A stretch of 52,206 nucleotides of DNA from Cytophagales bacterium (GCA_020403045.1 JADBYK010000024.1:1-52206); one strand, 5' to 3'. Shown: positions 44,601-52,206, numbered from the stretch's first letter. A program made the numbers and translations. Notes: generated by a model from the sequence alone, not told the origin.

Positions 44601-44648
44601 TGCCGTGATGATAATGGTAAGAACTACCACAAAACCTTTGTTGCGCAT
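41619..44648 (-). CDS. secDF: Protein translocase fused SecDF
   Basis: A 1009-residue inner-membrane protein that uses proton flow to help Sec-dependent export. The SecD half (about 1-640) has GLDLQGGMHVVLE near residue 85, a large periplasmic domain (about 100-440) and GLGIVVLFMIAYY, GIVLTMGMAVDANVLIYERIKEE and FDSNITTFLTA. The SecF half (about 690-1000) has NLGVDFKGGRSYVV, GYSINDTVIIFDRIRE and TSGTTLIVVVVLLLFGG. A low-complexity Ser/Thr/Ala-rich insert lies at about 255-320. Fusion of SecD and SecF is usual in this phylum. It lies convergent with rdgB. Confidence 0.96.
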   Translation of the reverse strand: MRNKGFVVVLTIIITALCLYYLSFTFISTKIQQDAIDQATDKSGSINLVKKQNYLDSLWNKPVYNLFGAEYTYKEVKESELSRGLDLQGGMHVVLEISPIDIIRGLSGNNQDPAFVAALQKASELQKTSTENFSALFFKAFKEANPDKTMASLFTSAANKDRVKLSDDDATVMKFLNSEIESAIDRSFTILKTRIDQFGTSQPNIQRLQGTGRIQIEIPGADNPQRVRKLLQGVARLEFWEIVEPFDPQLSQSLGAINQLLLKEQNEKKAETIAASTTDVTVKTQDVKSDTVKSALEEALSTASKDSTGTNALDSLRAATSSPLFALSSQSLPFYYQVKDTAVINAIFRRADVRALLPRTVGLFWDVKSNPEVTPGVEDIQLNFVNVGRNGKPLLTGEVINDARLDFDQFARPAVSMTMNAAGSKTWAKVTAAAAAKQPQGKIAIVLDNYVYTAPSVNGEIPSGNSQITGTFTNEEAKDLANVLKAGSLPAPTRIVEEAIVGPSLGKVAQNQGLISMACGLGIVVLFMIAYYSKGGWVANIALLFNIFFILGILAQFNAALTLPGMAGIVLTMGMAVDANVLIYERIKEELAQGRKLVDAIRKGYERAFSSIFDSNITTFLTAMFLFVLGQGPLKGFAIVLMIGIATSFFSSVYISRVIVEWMTRKGDDSKITFATSLAGAVKKRKDYNFMGNRKIAYIFSSTVIIIGLALIAVRGLNLGVDFKGGRSYVVSFNKPVVATDVKVALASGFENAGTEVKNFGNDKVMKVTTSYLIDDESDKADDKVKAALIDGVSKFSGLQYSENDAQIDDTHFTISSSSKVGATIADDIKGSALEAGLFSIIAIFLYILVRFRKWQYSAGAIIALIHDTLFVFASFAILGLLGINFEVDQVFVAAILTVIGYSINDTVIIFDRIREYIAFGSSHDRNRIFNDAINSTLGRTLITSGTTLIVVVVLLLFGGEVLRGFSFALLVGIGIGTYSSIFIAAPIVLDFDKSKDPNTKPEVKTAKA

Positions 44649-44739
44649 GAATAAATTGAATTTAGAATTTAGAAAATAGAATAGATAAGTGATTAGTCAA
44701 GAAAACGCTTGACGTTGTGAGCCTTGAATTTTGAATCGA

Positions 44740-45087
44740 CTAGGGCGCGTTAGGCGAAATAATCACCCGGAAGAGTGTATTGAAAAAAGAAACAAACGCC
44801 TTCTTTACAACAGTCAATGACTGTTTTCTTATTTCCGTGTCTGCTAATTTTTCGTTGACCTCGGCTGGGGGATGATTAACAACTACAGCATTGCTATGTG
44901 ATACAATATCTGATGGAGCTGAGATAGACGTGCCATCTGTCGAGTGTTTATCGGCAGATTGTTCGGTGGCTACTTTCTTTTGGAATGGCTGTATCGGCTC
45001 GTAAAACACCTGAGAAAGCACAATAACAACTACAGCCATAATGCCTGCAATCATTAAAAACCCTCGTTTTAGCGCTTTTTGGTTCAT
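44740..45087 (-). CDS. Hypothetical single-span membrane protein
   Basis: This 115-residue protein is not recognised. After a short basic start (MNQKALKRG) comes one hydrophobic helix (FLMIAGIMAVVVIVLSQVFY). The outer part is hydrophilic, Ser/Thr/Ala/Pro-rich, and ends in a moderately hydrophobic helix (AFVSFFNTLFRVII). It lies upstream of secDF on the same strand, 91 bases from its start, but has its own candidate promoter. No function is proposed. Confidence 0.55.
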   Translation of the reverse strand: MNQKALKRGFLMIAGIMAVVVIVLSQVFYEPIQPFQKKVATEQSADKHSTDGTSISAPSDIVSHSNAVVVNHPPAEVNEKLADTEIRKQSLTVVKKAFVSFFNTLFRVIISPNAP

Positions 45088-45115
45088 TTTGGCCGAATTT
45101 TCATTTCGGGCTTGG

Positions 45116-45145
45116 CAAAAGTATCAAATAGAAGTCAAAATGCAA
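45116..45145 (-). promoter_or_regulatory. Candidate promoter of the small membrane-protein gene
   Basis: Read on the minus strand, TACTTTTG at 45123-45116 fits TAnnTTTG, and TTGC at 45145-45142 could be the -33 element with an 18-base spacer. The ATG is at 45087, which gives a leader of about 20 nt. Confidence 0.45.
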
Positions 45146-45220
45146 GGCAAATGAACAGCACATAGGTTCTAGAACCTTTTTTGATAGCGATTTGTCATTC
45201 TAAAAATTCAGCGGAGCGAC

Positions 45221-45328
45221 AAAAAAAAGCGGACCTGCTTTTAAACAAGTCCGCTTACCAGGAGTATATGCTTTCTTCGCTAAACCCAGAATACTCCTGA
45301 TACTTCAATGAATAACCATGAAAACTCG
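45221..45328 (-). ncRNA. Candidate small RNA (about 105 nt) with terminator
   Basis: On the minus strand, TACCTTTG (45339-45332) fits the Bacteroidota -7 element and should start a transcript near 45325. The transcript folds into a perfect 9-bp hairpin (arms 45299-45291 and 45267-45259, sequence CAGGAGTAT with partner). It ends in an 8-bp GC-rich hairpin (arms 45256-45249 and 45234-45227) followed by eight T. No open frame of credible length is present. A -33 element is not clear. The terminator may alternatively belong to the kinase operon ending at 45454. Confidence 0.5.
45227..45256 (-). terminator. Intrinsic terminator of the candidate sRNA or kinase operon
   Basis: The stem AAGCGGAC at 45227-45234 pairs with GTCCGCTT at 45249-45256 around a 14-base loop. 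Read on the minus strand it is followed directly by eight T (45228-45221), the form of an intrinsic terminator. Confidence 0.75.
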
Positions 45329-45453
45329 ATACAAAGGTAAAGAACAGAGGAAGTGATTTGGATTTCATCTAATTAGAAAGAGATTAGAATTTATCCGAAA
45401 TCCTTGAAGCCGCCTTTGGCATTTTAATAGGATGCGGTCGTTATTAAGCTAAA

Positions 45454-46824
45454 TTATAATTTGGTGTAAAAAACCACTGTGACTTGGGTTCCTTCGCCTA
45501 CCGTGGATTCTATTTCGATAACCCCATTGTGCAAATCAATAATTCGTTGGCTCAGGGAGAGGCCGATGCCATGTCCCTTTACTTGAGATGTCTTATTTGA
45601 ACGATAAAACGGTTGGAATATGTTCTGCAATTCTGTGGGTTCAATGCCTGGTCCCTTGTCAAAAATCCGAATTTCTAATTCAGTGGGTGAGCAAAAGAGA
45701 GATACGGTGGCCACGTTGTCATCTGAAAATTTGCAGGCATTCTCAATTAAATTTTGAATGGCTGTTTTTAACAGATGCGAATTTGCCTGCAAATACAAAC
45801 CAGCTTCATTCACGGGCATTGAAACAGTGTGAAAGTTTACTTTGTAGGCTGGATTGATCGATTGAACGATATCTCGTATCTCCCAAAGAATTTCATCGAT
45901 TCTTACTTTGGTTGTGGAAATGCTAACCTCAGGCTGACTCAATGAAGCGAGATCCAACAAGCTGTTCGAGAGTTGGTTTAGCTCCTTGATGTCTTCTAAA
46001 ACAGATTGAATAATCTCCTTGTATTCGCTGGCAAGCCGATCTTTAAATAGCGTAACTTCTAACTGGGAAGTTATCTTAGTAAGTGGATTTTTTAATTCGT
46101 GGGAAACATTTGAAACAAAAGTTTTCTGAAGGGTAAAAGCGTTGTCTATTCTGCTGAGTAGATGATTAAAAATGATGACCAGCTTTCCGATTTCATCTGG
46201 GTTTTTACTCTCGCGCAAGCGATGACTTAAGTTGACGGTGGAAATGCGTTGGACTTCATTCATTACCTTTTTTATAGGTGCCAGGGCACGTCCGGAGTAA
46301 AACCAACCAGCCCACCCGACAATGGCGACTAAGACTACAAACAGCAGGGACAGTAGTCTTCGAAGCGTCATGAGGCGCGTATGGCCATCACTATCTACGG
46401 CCTCTGCCAAAAGCGTATACTGCTTATCTTGATTGGAAAAGAGAATTCCCACAGCACTGAACTCATTTCTACTAAAGGTTATCTCACCTCTTTTTTTAAT
46501 TCGTGAAAACAGGCTTTGGGTGGTGTCAAAATGAATGGTGTCGTTGCTGGTATAGATCTCAAAGCCCTGATCATCATAAATAGAGATATTTTCGCGATAC
46601 AAATTGTCTTTTTTGTAAAGATCAATTGTTTTGAGTAGCGTAGAGTCGACTTCTTTTACCTTCAAAAGCAAAATCGCTGACGATATTGCCTTTTGCCTTA
46701 ATCGCTTGTGAAAATCATGCGAAGTATACTGGTCGGCCAGCACGTAAATAAGGATAAAGGATCCACAAATAATAGCGCTCACCAATAGGGTAAATTGCAG
46801 GGTTAACTTAGTGCGAATCTGCAT
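45454..46824 (-). CDS. HAMP-containing sensor histidine kinase
   Basis: A 456-residue inner-membrane kinase. It has two transmembrane helices (about 10-30 and 158-177) around a periplasmic sensor of about 125 residues, a HAMP domain (about 178-232), a HisKA domain with FVSNVSHELKNPLTK (His242) and an HATPase domain with N box NLIENACKF and G boxes DKGPGI and GHGIGLSLS. The architecture is like CusS or ArlS. It starts 3 bases after the OmpR-type regulator, its partner. The sensed signal is unknown; envelope stress, metal or ions are possible given the neighbouring nhaD. Confidence 0.92.
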   Translation of the reverse strand: MQIRTKLTLQFTLLVSAIICGSFILIYVLADQYTSHDFHKRLRQKAISSAILLLKVKEVDSTLLKTIDLYKKDNLYRENISIYDDQGFEIYTSNDTIHFDTTQSLFSRIKKRGEITFSRNEFSAVGILFSNQDKQYTLLAEAVDSDGHTRLMTLRRLLSLLFVVLVAIVGWAGWFYSGRALAPIKKVMNEVQRISTVNLSHRLRESKNPDEIGKLVIIFNHLLSRIDNAFTLQKTFVSNVSHELKNPLTKITSQLEVTLFKDRLASEYKEIIQSVLEDIKELNQLSNSLLDLASLSQPEVSISTTKVRIDEILWEIRDIVQSINPAYKVNFHTVSMPVNEAGLYLQANSHLLKTAIQNLIENACKFSDDNVATVSLFCSPTELEIRIFDKGPGIEPTELQNIFQPFYRSNKTSQVKGHGIGLSLSQRIIDLHNGVIEIESTVGEGTQVTVVFYTKL

Positions 46825-46826
46825 GG

Positions 46827-47504
46827 TTACGCAAGCTTAAGAATATACCCCATACCAAATTGGGTGTGAATCAATTTTAGATCATACCCTTTATCGATTT
46901 TGTTGCGCAGGTAACTTACATAAACTTCTACCATATTAGTGCCAGTATCAAAGTCAACCTTCCAAATGTTTTTGGCTAATTCGGCTCTCGAGATAACTTT
47001 CCCTGGATGACGCAAGAAATACTCCAGCAGGGCGAATTCTTTTACTGTAAGCTCGATTTGTTTTCCATCTCGCTTCACTTGTTTACGTTCAACATCTAAA
47101 GATAACCCTGCTATTTTGAGAATGTTGTCCTGTGCTTTTATTTTTGAATGGCGTTTAGTTAAAGCTTTTATTCGAGCCAATAGTTCTTGAAACTCAAATG
47201 GCTTTACCAAATAGTCATCAGCGCCCACATCAAAACCAACAACAATCTCTTTGGTGGAGCCTAATGCGGTTAGCATTAAAATCGGTGTGTCGATGGATGC
47301 TTTTCGCAGCGTTTTGCAGATCTCCCGACCATCCATACCAGGTAAGATAATATCCATGATAACCAGTTGATAGCTGTTTTCCAGCGCCAGATGAAGTCCG
47401 ATTTTCCCATCCATGGCAGATTCTACTTCAAACCCGTTTTCCTCTAGCCCCTTTTTAAGATAATGAGCTGTTTTTACCTCATCTTCAATAAGCAAAATTT
47501 TCAT
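46827..47504 (-). CDS. OmpR/PhoB-type response regulator
   Basis: A 225-residue regulator. The receiver has acidic residues IEDE near the start, Asp51 in VIMDIILPGMDG as phosphoacceptor, and the Lys of YLVKPFEF. The C-terminal winged helix (about 130-225) includes LTVKEFALLEYFLRHPG and VEVYVSYLRNKID. It is first in the regulator-kinase operon. It is divergent from nhaD with 127 bases between starts, so nhaD is a possible target. Confidence 0.94.
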   Translation of the reverse strand: MKILLIEDEVKTAHYLKKGLEENGFEVESAMDGKIGLHLALENSYQLVIMDIILPGMDGREICKTLRKASIDTPILMLTALGSTKEIVVGFDVGADDYLVKPFEFQELLARIKALTKRHSKIKAQDNILKIAGLSLDVERKQVKRDGKQIELTVKEFALLEYFLRHPGKVISRAELAKNIWKVDFDTGTNMVEVYVSYLRNKIDKGYDLKLIHTQFGMGYILKLA

Positions 47505-47631
47505 AGGTTAAACATACTGGAAGTGGATATCACATCAGATTGAAAGAAATTAGAATTTTGTTAGAATGTCTATTCGAAGCAAGCTGTTTTCCTTTCTTTA
47601 TTATCTTGAAAGTAAATAGAATTGATCTGGT

Positions 47632-48981
47632 ATGGAAATTTATATTATTGTCTTATTCGTTGTTGGGTACGGTGCAATCGCGCTTGAGCATCCGCTAAAA
47701 ATTAATAAAACAGCGACTGCTCTTATTACAGGTGTGCTGTGCTGGACACTATTTGCGCTTCAGCCTCCTACTGCAACTTTTGTGGAATCCGGACATTTCA
47801 AATCTTTCGCAGAGAACTTTACCAATCTCCATCAAGCTGAAATTTATCAGTCTTTTATAAAAACAGAATTATCGCATACCCTTGGTCAGATTGCTGCCAT
47901 TCTCTTCTTCTTGATGGGCGCCATGACGATTGTTGAATTGATCGATGCGCATCACGGGTTCAGGTTTATTACTGATCTGATTAAAACCAAGGATGTGCGT
48001 GTTCTGCTGTGGACCATCTGTCTGGTTACGTTCTTTCTATCAGCTATCCTCGACAACCTGACCACTGCTATCGTAATGGTATCGCTCATTCGAAAATTAA
48101 TTCATGATAAACAGACGCGGTTGTTTTTTGCCGGGATGATCATTATTGCAGCTAATGCGGGTGGTGCGTGGTCTCCTATTGGCGATGTAACCACTACCAT
48201 GCTTTGGATAGGCGGTCAAATTTCAGCAACCGCCATTGTTAAAAACCTGATATTACCAAGCTTAGTCTGCTTATTCGTGCCGCTTATCTATTTGAGTTTT
48301 AAGCTGAAGGGCAATTTGCCGAGTACAGGTGAAAAGTTAAAAACAAATGCGGAAGCGCATGTGCATGGTGGGATGATCATGCTATTGGTAGGAGTTGGCG
48401 CTCTTATATCAGTTCCGATTTTTAAAGCTATTACCCACTTGCCACCCTATATGGGAATTTTGGGCGGCTTAGGAATCTTGTGGGTCGTTTCTGAATTGAT
48501 CAACCCGGATCTAGATGATTTTCAAAGGCAAAAATATTCTGCTGCTAGTGCCCTTTCACGTATTGACGTATCAAGTATCCTGTTCTTTTTTGGAATACTA
48601 TTAGCTGTGGGAGCCTTGGAGTCAATGCAAACTCTTCATCACTTTGCAGAGTACGTTAGCCTGTTGTTGGGCGATAATCGGATTATCATTACGCTAATTG
48701 GCGTAGTGTCTGCCATTGTTGATAATGTGCCTTTGGTAGCCGCCTGCATGGGCATGTATTCGCTCAACGTTTATCCGATTGATTCAATGGTTTGGGAATA
48801 CCTTGCCTATTGTGCCGGAACAGGAGGCAGCTTGCTGGTAATCGGTTCGGCAGCCGGGGTTGCCGTAATGGGAATGGAGAAGATGGATTTTATCTGGTAC
48901 CTGAAGAAAATCAGTCTTCTCGCTTTAATGGGGTATGCGGGCGGGGCTGCGGTATACTTGTTCTTTCAAGGTATCGGTTAA
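47632..48981 (+). CDS. nhaD: NhaD-type sodium:proton antiporter
   Basis: A 449-residue inner-membrane antiporter of the ion transporter superfamily, with about 12 helices. Family segments include LSAILDNLTTAIVMVSLIRKL, AANAGGAWSPIGDVTTTMLW and VSAIVDNVPLVAACMGMY, the two Asp-Asn pairs of the two repeat halves. It should export sodium (or lithium) in exchange for protons, fitting a salt-exposed or alkaline habitat. The HEAT-type pairing with the adjacent two-component system is unproven. It is convergent with the uridine kinase gene after a 100-base gap holding the hairpin CTGCTCT-AC-AGAGCAG (49027-49042). Confidence 0.92.
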   Translation: MEIYIIVLFVVGYGAIALEHPLKINKTATALITGVLCWTLFALQPPTATFVESGHFKSFAENFTNLHQAEIYQSFIKTELSHTLGQIAAILFFLMGAMTIVELIDAHHGFRFITDLIKTKDVRVLLWTICLVTFFLSAILDNLTTAIVMVSLIRKLIHDKQTRLFFAGMIIIAANAGGAWSPIGDVTTTMLWIGGQISATAIVKNLILPSLVCLFVPLIYLSFKLKGNLPSTGEKLKTNAEAHVHGGMIMLLVGVGALISVPIFKAITHLPPYMGILGGLGILWVVSELINPDLDDFQRQKYSAASALSRIDVSSILFFFGILLAVGALESMQTLHHFAEYVSLLLGDNRIIITLIGVVSAIVDNVPLVAACMGMYSLNVYPIDSMVWEYLAYCAGTGGSLLVIGSAAGVAVMGMEKMDFIWYLKKISLLALMGYAGGAAVYLFFQGIG

Positions 48982-49081
48982 CGAGTATGACATTAGTAAT
49001 GCATTAATTTTGAAAATCTAGTTTTGCTGCTCTACAGAGCAGTTCGTTGCTAGTTGTTCAAATCAATTTCGAATTAAATCG

Positions 49082-49699
49082 CTACCCAATTTTGGTCTTC
49101 AAGTAGGTTGAGAGAAGGTCCAACGCTTTTTTGAAATGCTTGTTATTAGGAATAATCAGATCGGCATTGTGCTTTAGTGGTTCTATCTGATTTTCAAAAA
49201 TAGGCATCACATGGTATTGATACCGATAGAGAACATCGTCCAGGTCGTATCCTCGCTCTACTTGATCGCGCTTGATGCGCCTGCCCAACTTTACGTGGTC
49301 TTTTGCTTCGATAAAGATTTTAAGATCGATCTCTTTGGCAATTTCATCAAAGTACTGCACAAACAACCCCTCGACAATTAAAACGGGAGCCGTTTTGAAT
49401 TCTAGCATATGTGGCTCGGCAGATGGATTATTAAAAGTGTACTCCTTCTTTATTACATTCTGTCCAGATTTTAATTTCAATAAATCGTTCAGAAATTCTT
49501 CATGATCAATGGATATGGGCAGATCGAAATTTTTGACGCCATTTTCATCAATTGGCTGTTGCTCTCTGGGCTTATAGTAATTGTCTTGCGAGATGAGGCA
49601 TATTTCCTCTGGCTTGAATAGAGCGGATAGTTCTTGCAAAAAGAAGGTTTTGCCTGATCCGCTGCCGCCTGTTATTCCGATGGTGAAGGGTCGATTCAT
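49082..49699 (-). CDS. udk: Uridine kinase
   Basis: A 205-residue P-loop enzyme that phosphorylates uridine and cytidine to UMP and CMP. The P-loop GITGGSGSGKTFF (about 8-20) is followed by the base-binding SQDNYY motif, the FDLPISIDHEEF segment and VEGLFVQYF. The RRIKRDQVERGYDLDDVLYRY segment matches the lid. Length fits the family. It is monocistronic on the minus strand. Confidence 0.94.
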   Translation of the reverse strand: MNRPFTIGITGGSGSGKTFFLQELSALFKPEEICLISQDNYYKPREQQPIDENGVKNFDLPISIDHEEFLNDLLKLKSGQNVIKKEYTFNNPSAEPHMLEFKTAPVLIVEGLFVQYFDEIAKEIDLKIFIEAKDHVKLGRRIKRDQVERGYDLDDVLYRYQYHVMPIFENQIEPLKHNADLIIPNNKHFKKALDLLSTYLKTKIG

Positions 49700-49802
49700 A
49701 TTTTTCAGACGGCCAAATTACATTTTTCGGCAATTTGATTTTTAAAATCGACAATTCATTTAAAGCAAACCTGTAGCTTTATTCTTCAAATAGTTAAGAG
49801 TG

Positions 49803-50186
49803 ATGGAAATGTTCAAGAAAAAATCCGATTATTTTGTTGCGGGGCTAATTTTCGCAATTATTGGGTTGCTATTGGTTGTAAGTTTCGATTCACTTTTTTC
49901 TCCACCTATTCATTTGAAAGGGCAAATCGTTGAGAAGATTTTTGTTCCAGCTCATATTGTCACGGGTGGACCATATGGGGGCAATCGCAGAGGGAATTAC
50001 ATGATCACTACTGCTGCTGAAGAACAGTGGATTGCGATTGTTAAAACCGACACTGGCGACACTTTAAAAGTTCATTGTCATGCCAGTCATTATGAGGACA
50101 AGAATGTGGGTGACATGATCGCCTTCAATAAATATGATGGACATTTGTTTCACATCGACTACTTTGCGCACAACGAAGAGGAATGA
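49803..50186 (+). CDS. Small membrane-anchored hypothetical protein
   Basis: This protein of 127 residues from ATG 49803 is not recognised. It has a single hydrophobic helix (about 12-32, YFVAGLIFAIIGLLLVVSF) and an exported or cytosolic beta-rich domain with WIAIVKTDTGDTLKVHCHASHYEDKNVGDMI. That domain is reminiscent of small OB-like or DUF3592-like folds. The stop overlaps the XdhC start as ATGA, so the two genes are translationally coupled, which suggests a linked role. Confidence 0.55.
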   Translation: MEMFKKKSDYFVAGLIFAIIGLLLVVSFDSLFSPPIHLKGQIVEKIFVPAHIVTGGPYGGNRRGNYMITTAAEEQWIAIVKTDTGDTLKVHCHASHYEDKNVGDMIAFNKYDGHLFHIDYFAHNEEE

Positions 50187-51340
50187 AAGAGTTTAAATCT
50201 ATTTTAACTGCTTTTAACAATGTCAATTTTGCCGAGCGGAAAGCGGCTTTAGCAACGGTCGTTAAAGTGCGTGGATCGTCTTATCGCAGTCCGGGCGCAC
50301 GGATGCTGATCACCGATGATGGAAACTGGGTGGGCTCCATCAGTGGTGGTTGTCTGGAGGGGGATGCCCTCCGTAAGGCACGGCAGGTAATGACTTCCGG
50401 AGTGCCGAAAACTGTGACTTACGACACGCGTGAAGAGAGCAATCAGAACCTCGGGATAGGGCTTGGGTGCAATGGCGTAATTGATGTTTTGATCGAACCG
50501 ATCACAGCCCACAAAAATTCTATTCTGTTTTTTAAGCAACTTGTTGAAAAGAACCAACCAGCCGCTTTTGCTACTGTGTTTCAGGGACTATCCTGTAATG
50601 GCGAAACGTTGCTCATTACCGAAGATAGAGGTGTCGTGAGCCAGGTATCAAACCCGGCTTTATCAGATTTGATAGCCGAAGATTTAGTTACTGTATTCAA
50701 CACTCGGGTCTCACACGCAAAAGCGTTTTTGGTGAGTGGAATTGAGTATGAGGTATTTCTGGAGTTGATTCAGCCTTCTGTTTCACTTCTTATTTTTGGA
50801 GGCGGGTTTGATGCGCGCCCGGTGAGTCAGTTGGCCAAATCGTTGGGTTGGAGTGTAGAGGTTACCGATGAATGTGTGGCGCATATTGCTCCATTATTTT
50901 TCCCGGAGGCTGATAAGCTTTCTCTTTGCCAACGGGATTTTATCGACCGCGATTTTGAGATCACTCCATTTACTGCCTGCGTGCTCATGTCGCATAACTA
51001 TGAATACGACCGGGATGTGTTGAAAAAGATTATCCAAACGGAGTCCCCTTACATCGGCATCTTAGGGCCACAGAAAAGATTTGACAAAATGCTTGAGGAA
51101 TTTAAACGCGATGGGTTTGAACTAACAGATGAGCAGATGCAGCGTATTCATTCGCCCATTGGTTTGGATATTGGTGCTGAGGCGCCCGATGAAATTGCCC
51201 TAGCTATTGTTGCGGAAATTCAAAGCAAGTTTGCCAATCGCTCAGGCGGCTTTTTAAAAGAGCGCAGTGGACCAATTCATCAACGCCAACAAGAAACGGA
51301 TCAGGTATATAAATTTGTTTACCGAAGCGAGAATAGATAG
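50183..51340 (+). CDS. XdhC-family molybdenum cofactor maturation protein
   Basis: A 385-residue protein with an N-terminal XdhC/CoxI domain (GSSYRSPGARMLI and GSISGGCLEGDALRKA, about 31-70), and a C-terminal Rossmann-like domain (LIFGGGFDARPVSQLAKSLGW, about 200-220). XdhC proteins sulfurate or insert the molybdenum cofactor in xanthine-dehydrogenase-type enzymes. A MocA-like gene follows after 48 bases. No xanthine dehydrogenase subunit is in the window, so its target enzyme may lie just outside. Confidence 0.87.
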   Translation: MKEFKSILTAFNNVNFAERKAALATVVKVRGSSYRSPGARMLITDDGNWVGSISGGCLEGDALRKARQVMTSGVPKTVTYDTREESNQNLGIGLGCNGVIDVLIEPITAHKNSILFFKQLVEKNQPAAFATVFQGLSCNGETLLITEDRGVVSQVSNPALSDLIAEDLVTVFNTRVSHAKAFLVSGIEYEVFLELIQPSVSLLIFGGGFDARPVSQLAKSLGWSVEVTDECVAHIAPLFFPEADKLSLCQRDFIDRDFEITPFTACVLMSHNYEYDRDVLKKIIQTESPYIGILGPQKRFDKMLEEFKRDGFELTDEQMQRIHSPIGLDIGAEAPDEIALAIVAEIQSKFANRSGGFLKERSGPIHQRQQETDQVYKFVYRSENR

Positions 51341-51388
51341 TCATTCGATTTTCTTGAATGCATCAATGGAATCAATCAATTTTCGTAA

Positions 51389-51997
51389 GTGAGTAAACCT
51401 TTTTCAAATCGAGAAATAGCTATCCTGCTCCTGGCAGCAGGTTCATCTTCGCGCCTGGGTCGATCCAAACAATTGGTATCTATCAAAGGCCAACCGTTGT
51501 TGCTAAAGTCGATGAATGCAGCCATCGAATCAGGCATAGAGAACATCATAGTAGTCCTTGGCGCAAACGAGCAAGAGCACTATCAGGTAATTAAAGACGC
51601 AGGGGTTCAAGTGGTTGTAAATACAGCCTGGAAAAAGGGGATGGGCAATTCGCTTAAAGTGGGACTTTTCTACTTGTTACAACAAACGCCAAAAGCGGAG
51701 GCTGTTATTACGATGGTTTGTGATCAACCTTTGATCACCTCTGACCAGCTAAAAAAGTTAATTGCGGAGTACGAGAGCTCGCGAAGTGCAATCGTAGCTT
51801 CTTTCTACCAGGGAGTGGCTGGAGTTCCCGTGTTGTTTGATCGAACACTTTTTTCTGAATTGCTATCGATGTCGGATGAAGCGGGAGCAAAAAAAATACT
51901 TCAAGAGCATCCTCATTTAGTAAAGACAGTACCCTTTCCTGGTGGCGAAATTGACATCGACACAGAAGATGATTTGAGAAAATTTTTGATGCATTAG
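51389..51997 (+). CDS. MocA/MobA-like molybdopterin cytidylyltransferase
   Basis: A 202-residue nucleotidyltransferase with LLLAAGSSSRLGRSKQLV at the N-terminus (about 13-30), GMGNSLKVG (about 87-95), MVCDQPLIT (about 112-120) and GVPVLFDRTLF (about 148-158). These fit the MocA/MobA-like group that attaches CMP or GMP to molybdopterin. With XdhC upstream, CTP and xanthine-dehydrogenase-type enzymes are more likely. The start is GTG at 51389. Confidence 0.82.
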   Translation: MSKPFSNREIAILLLAAGSSSRLGRSKQLVSIKGQPLLLKSMNAAIESGIENIIVVLGANEQEHYQVIKDAGVQVVVNTAWKKGMGNSLKVGLFYLLQQTPKAEAVITMVCDQPLITSDQLKKLIAEYESSRSAIVASFYQGVAGVPVLFDRTLFSELLSMSDEAGAKKILQEHPHLVKTVPFPGGEIDIDTEDDLRKFLMH

Positions 51998-52206
51998 TTG
52001 ACTTGTAGGAGATTTCGCCAAGTTGATTAGCTCGAAGTTCTTCGATACGTGGATACTCACTACCTTTGCCATGTGCGACCCATTTTCCTGACTTTCGCAA
52101 AAAAGAGGTGTTGGCAATCTAATCCTTTAAATTTCTATAAAAACAAAGATTTTATGTTTGTTTTGGGTGTCCCCGATTCATCTTTTATTGTTATCAGATG
52201 TATGTA
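51998..52206. other. Right edge without a recognised gene
   Basis: No frame with a recognisable protein was seen in these 209 bases; the minus-strand frames here are shadows of the MocA-like gene end. No promoter or terminator stands out. Confidence 0.35.

Noticed and set aside
49027-49042. Terminator between nhaD and udk
   Set aside because: The 7-bp hairpin CTGCTCT-AC-AGAGCAG has no T-run on either side, so intrinsic termination is not supported.
1-52206. CRISPR array, prophage, integrative element or restriction system
   Set aside because: No regularly spaced direct repeats, integrase, phage structural genes, methyltransferase-endonuclease pairs or att-flanked tRNA genes were seen.

Overview
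The window looks like a chromosomal segment of a gliding-type Bacteroidota, most likely order Cytophagales. It carries a GldH lipoprotein gene behind a RicT/PSP1 gene, a fused SecDF, lipoprotein FKBPs, a CzcA-TolC fusion pump, a 7TMR-DISM sensor kinase and a PnuC-NadR pair. Bacteroidota-type promoters (TTTG, about 19 bases, TAnnTTTG) occur and Shine-Dalgarno sequences are largely absent. No rRNA, tRNA, phage, CRISPR or transposase gene was seen. Most of the window is ordinary housekeeping and envelope genes; the accessory interest is in the intergenic DNA.

Layout. 0.3-2.8 kb: two-component system (LuxR-type regulator, then 7TMR-DISM kinase). 2.8-3.2 kb: palindrome-rich block ending in a 226-bp mobile element. 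3.3-4.8 kb: CPBP protease and a ParE/antitoxin pair whose toxin has an in-frame TGA where a Trp codon is expected. 4.8-6.4 kb: NAD salvage (pnuC-nadR). 6.4-13.5 kb: metal-efflux type cluster (small membrane protein, outer-membrane barrel, RND pump fused to TolC, adaptor) behind a near-consensus promoter. 13.6-16.1 kb: sugar transporter plus an SMP-30/gluconolactonase gene split by a second, ~95% identical copy of the 226-bp element. 16.2-19.0 kb: two nucleotidyltransferases and RlmB. 19.3-24.9 kb: RecQ, PurD, RicT, GldH. 24.9-30.6 kb: secreted subtilisin-like protease and a secreted WD40-caspase protein. 30.7-37.1 kb: serine dehydratase, M28 peptidase, DUF3299-like protein, GcvP, Ndk. 37.3-41.6 kb: NrnA, three tandem FKBP-type lipoproteins, RdgB. 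41.6-45.1 kb: SecDF and a small membrane protein, followed by a candidate small RNA. 45.5-49.0 kb: OmpR-type two-component system and NhaD. 49.1-52.0 kb: uridine kinase, a small membrane protein, XdhC and a MocA-like protein (molybdenum-enzyme maturation).

The best discovery candidate is the hairpin-rich element. Two copies, 2999-3224 and 13676-13900, share CCCA...TGG(G) ends with related inverted termini and AT-rich target duplications. Removing the second copy with one 6-bp duplication restores an intact 287-residue SMP-30 reading frame, which shows it is a real insertion. The first hairpin's three-base loop is AGG in one copy and CCT, its reverse complement, in the other, so the hairpin may have flipped. 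Next to copy 1 lie further hairpins with CCCA...TGGG ends, which suggests a family of such elements. Other points of note are an internal signal-peptide-like cleavage site in the CzcA-TolC fusion, a candidate ~105-nt sRNA, a possible leaderless start for the efflux cluster and a remnant of a second SMP-30 gene.
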